Assembly (NCBI GenBank): GCA_964476375.1
Contig: CAYYZW010000277.1
Span: forward strand, 1 to 7,929
From: SAT2750 sp964476375
Lineage (GTDB): Bacteria; Planctomycetota; Planctomycetia; Pirellulales; Pirellulaceae
Length of the DNA stretch: 7,929 bases
Direction: 5' to 3'
Notes under the pieces: generated by a model
Databases searched by the model: none
The model's input: only the letters and a program-made list of their open reading frames with translations
What the model was told of the DNA's origin: nothing
Position numbers and translations under genes: made by a program
Shown: piece after piece, positions 6,691-7,929 of the stretch
Numbering within the stretch: the stretch's first letter is position 1
How the letters are laid out: every line of letters begins with the position of its first letter

Positions 6691-7929
6691 ATGCTCCGTG
6701 TCCTTGGACAACACGCTCGTGCCTGTGATGGGATCAGCCGCCGGGAGGCCCTCCGCGTCGGTGGATTAAGCCTGTTTGCCGGCATGTCGCTTCCGCAGCT
6801 CCTAGAGGCTGCCGCCCCGTCCGGCAATGGCCGGGCCAAGAGCGTGATCCTGGTCAACCTCTTCGGTGGCCCTCCGCACATGGACATGTTCGACCTCAAG
6901 CCGAACGCGCCGGAGGAAACGCGCGGCGAGATGAAACCGACCTCCACCTCGGTGCCCGGCCTTCAGATCTGTGACCTGATGCCCAAGATCGCCGGGATCA
7001 TGGACCGGGCCACACTGATCCGCACCTACTCCCACAGGTACACCAGCCACACCCCGTACAACGTCCTGACCGGCTATGACGGCGGCAGCGACCGGGATAA
7101 TTACTTTGCCAAGGTAACGGACCACCCCAGCATCGGTTCGGTCTGCCAGTACCTGGGCATGGGCGCCCGGGACATCGCCCCCTACGTGATGATGCCGGCC
7201 TTCCCCGGCTACACGCAGGCGCTGCGTCGCGCCGGTCCCTACGGGGGTTACCTGGGAAGCAGTTTCGACCCGCTCTTTACCCAGTTCGAGCCCAAGCTGG
7301 CCGAGGAGGTCGAGGGAGACTACAACCCCACCATCGCCTCGGGGATTCCGACCCCCCCCTCGGTCGCCGAGCTTCCGGACCTGACCGTCGACCGGCTCAA
7401 CACCCGCAAGTCACTCCTGACCCAGATCGATGCCGGGCTCCGCAGCGTGGAAAAGACCGGCAGCGTCCGTCGGCTGGGCAACTTCCGCCAGAAGGCATTT
7501 GAACTGCTGACCTCCACCAAGACCCGGGCCGCCTTTGACCTGGACCAGGAATCCCAGCAGCTCCGCGATCGATATGGCAGCCACGTCTGGGGGACCAGCG
7601 CCCTGATCGCCCGCCGCCTGGTCGAGGCGGGCACGATGCTGGTGACCATTCACTGGGAGGCCAAGGGAAACAATCACTGGGATCTGCATGGCAACAATTT
7701 TGGCATGCTCCGCAGCCACCTGCCCCAGCTGGACCAGTTCGTCCAGGCACTGGTCCTGGACCTGGAAGAGCGCGGCCTGCTGGAGACAACACTTGTCGTG
7801 GTGATGGGTGAAATGGGGCGGACTCCCAAGAACAACGCCAAGGCAGGCCGGGCTCACTGGCCCCAGTGCGGCTACTCGCAGATGGTTGGCGGCGGCCCGC
7901 GCCGCGGCAGTGAGATCGGCAACACCGAC
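6691..7929 (+). CDS. Second DUF1501 family protein, 3' end outside window
   Basis: The frame is open for 413 codons from ATG 6691 to the window edge, with no stop. The N-terminus MLRVLGQHARACDGISRREALRVGG has the layout common in planctomycete DUF1501 proteins, with a Tat-like motif SRREALR (16-22), a hydrophobic stretch (24-37) and an Ala-rich end (40-42), so export is expected. Landmarks are LFGGPPHMDMFDLKP (57-71), LNTRKSLL (236-243), HVWGTSALIARRLVEAG (298-314), HWDLHG (329-334), VMGEMGRTP (371-379), GRAHWPQCGYSQMVGGG (386-402). It differs from the upstream DUF1501 protein: a longer pre-signal segment, F58 where that protein has D54, and GRAHW in place of GRDHH, so it belongs to another subgroup and is not a recent duplicate. 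In the family about 50-70 more residues would be expected beyond the window. A promoter match lies immediately upstream. Function unknown; family call very sure. Confidence 0.93.
   Translation, partial: MLRVLGQHARACDGISRREALRVGGLSLFAGMSLPQLLEAAAPSGNGRAKSVILVNLFGGPPHMDMFDLKPNAPEETRGEMKPTSTSVPGLQICDLMPKIAGIMDRATLIRTYSHRYTSHTPYNVLTGYDGGSDRDNYFAKVTDHPSIGSVCQYLGMGARDIAPYVMMPAFPGYTQALRRAGPYGGYLGSSFDPLFTQFEPKLAEEVEGDYNPTIASGIPTPPSVAELPDLTVDRLNTRKSLLTQIDAGLRSVEKTGSVRRLGNFRQKAFELLTSTKTRAAFDLDQESQQLRDRYGSHVWGTSALIARRLVEAGTMLVTIHWEAKGNNHWDLHGNNFGMLRSHLPQLDQFVQALVLDLEERGLLETTLVVVMGEMGRTPKNNAKAGRAHWPQCGYSQMVGGGPRRGSEIGNTD

Overview
The window is a GC-rich, tightly packed stretch of bacterial DNA in which every supported gene lies on the + strand. 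Its gene families (PSD1/DUF1553, two DUF1501 proteins, a Gfo/Idh/MocA oxidoreductase, a secreted sulfatase and a DUF1080 protein) are the classic expanded set of Planctomycetota. Verrucomicrobiota/Lentisphaerota share these families and remain an alternative. Mostly absent Shine-Dalgarno sequences and Tat-type leaders on the DUF1501 proteins also fit.

Layout: (1) 1-1614, the C-terminal part of a DUF1553 protein that enters from upstream and is split by one in-frame TAA at 1066-1068, exactly where the family normally has Glu; the frame stays open on both sides. (2) 1699-3102, a complete DUF1501 protein with a Tat signal. (3) 3124-4161, a Gfo/Idh/MocA oxidoreductase without a signal peptide. 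(4) 4238-5746, a secreted Cys-type sulfatase preceded by the only convincing Shine-Dalgarno sequence. (5) 5843-6619, a secreted DUF1080 (3-keto-disaccharide hydrolase family) protein. (6) 6691-7929, a second, divergent DUF1501 protein that runs off the right edge. Intergenic gaps are 21-96 nt. No RNA gene, mobile element, CRISPR array or long repeat was seen, and no gene-free stretch exceeds 300 bases.

The context suggests carbohydrate (probably sulfated polysaccharide) breakdown: the sulfatase would remove sulfate esters outside the cytoplasm, the DUF1080 protein would cleave oxidised (3-keto) glycosides, and the cytoplasmic oxidoreductase would handle sugar oxidation or reduction. DUF1553 and DUF1501 genes are habitual neighbours in these phyla, but their biochemical role is not established. 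Genes 2-5 could form one operon. A good promoter match directly in front of the second DUF1501 gene suggests a separate transcription unit, possibly with a leaderless mRNA.

The most notable observations are the lone nonsense codon in the DUF1553 gene and the leaderless-type promoter at 6656-6684. Otherwise the region looks like ordinary planctomycete catabolic content, and I see no convincing new biological system.
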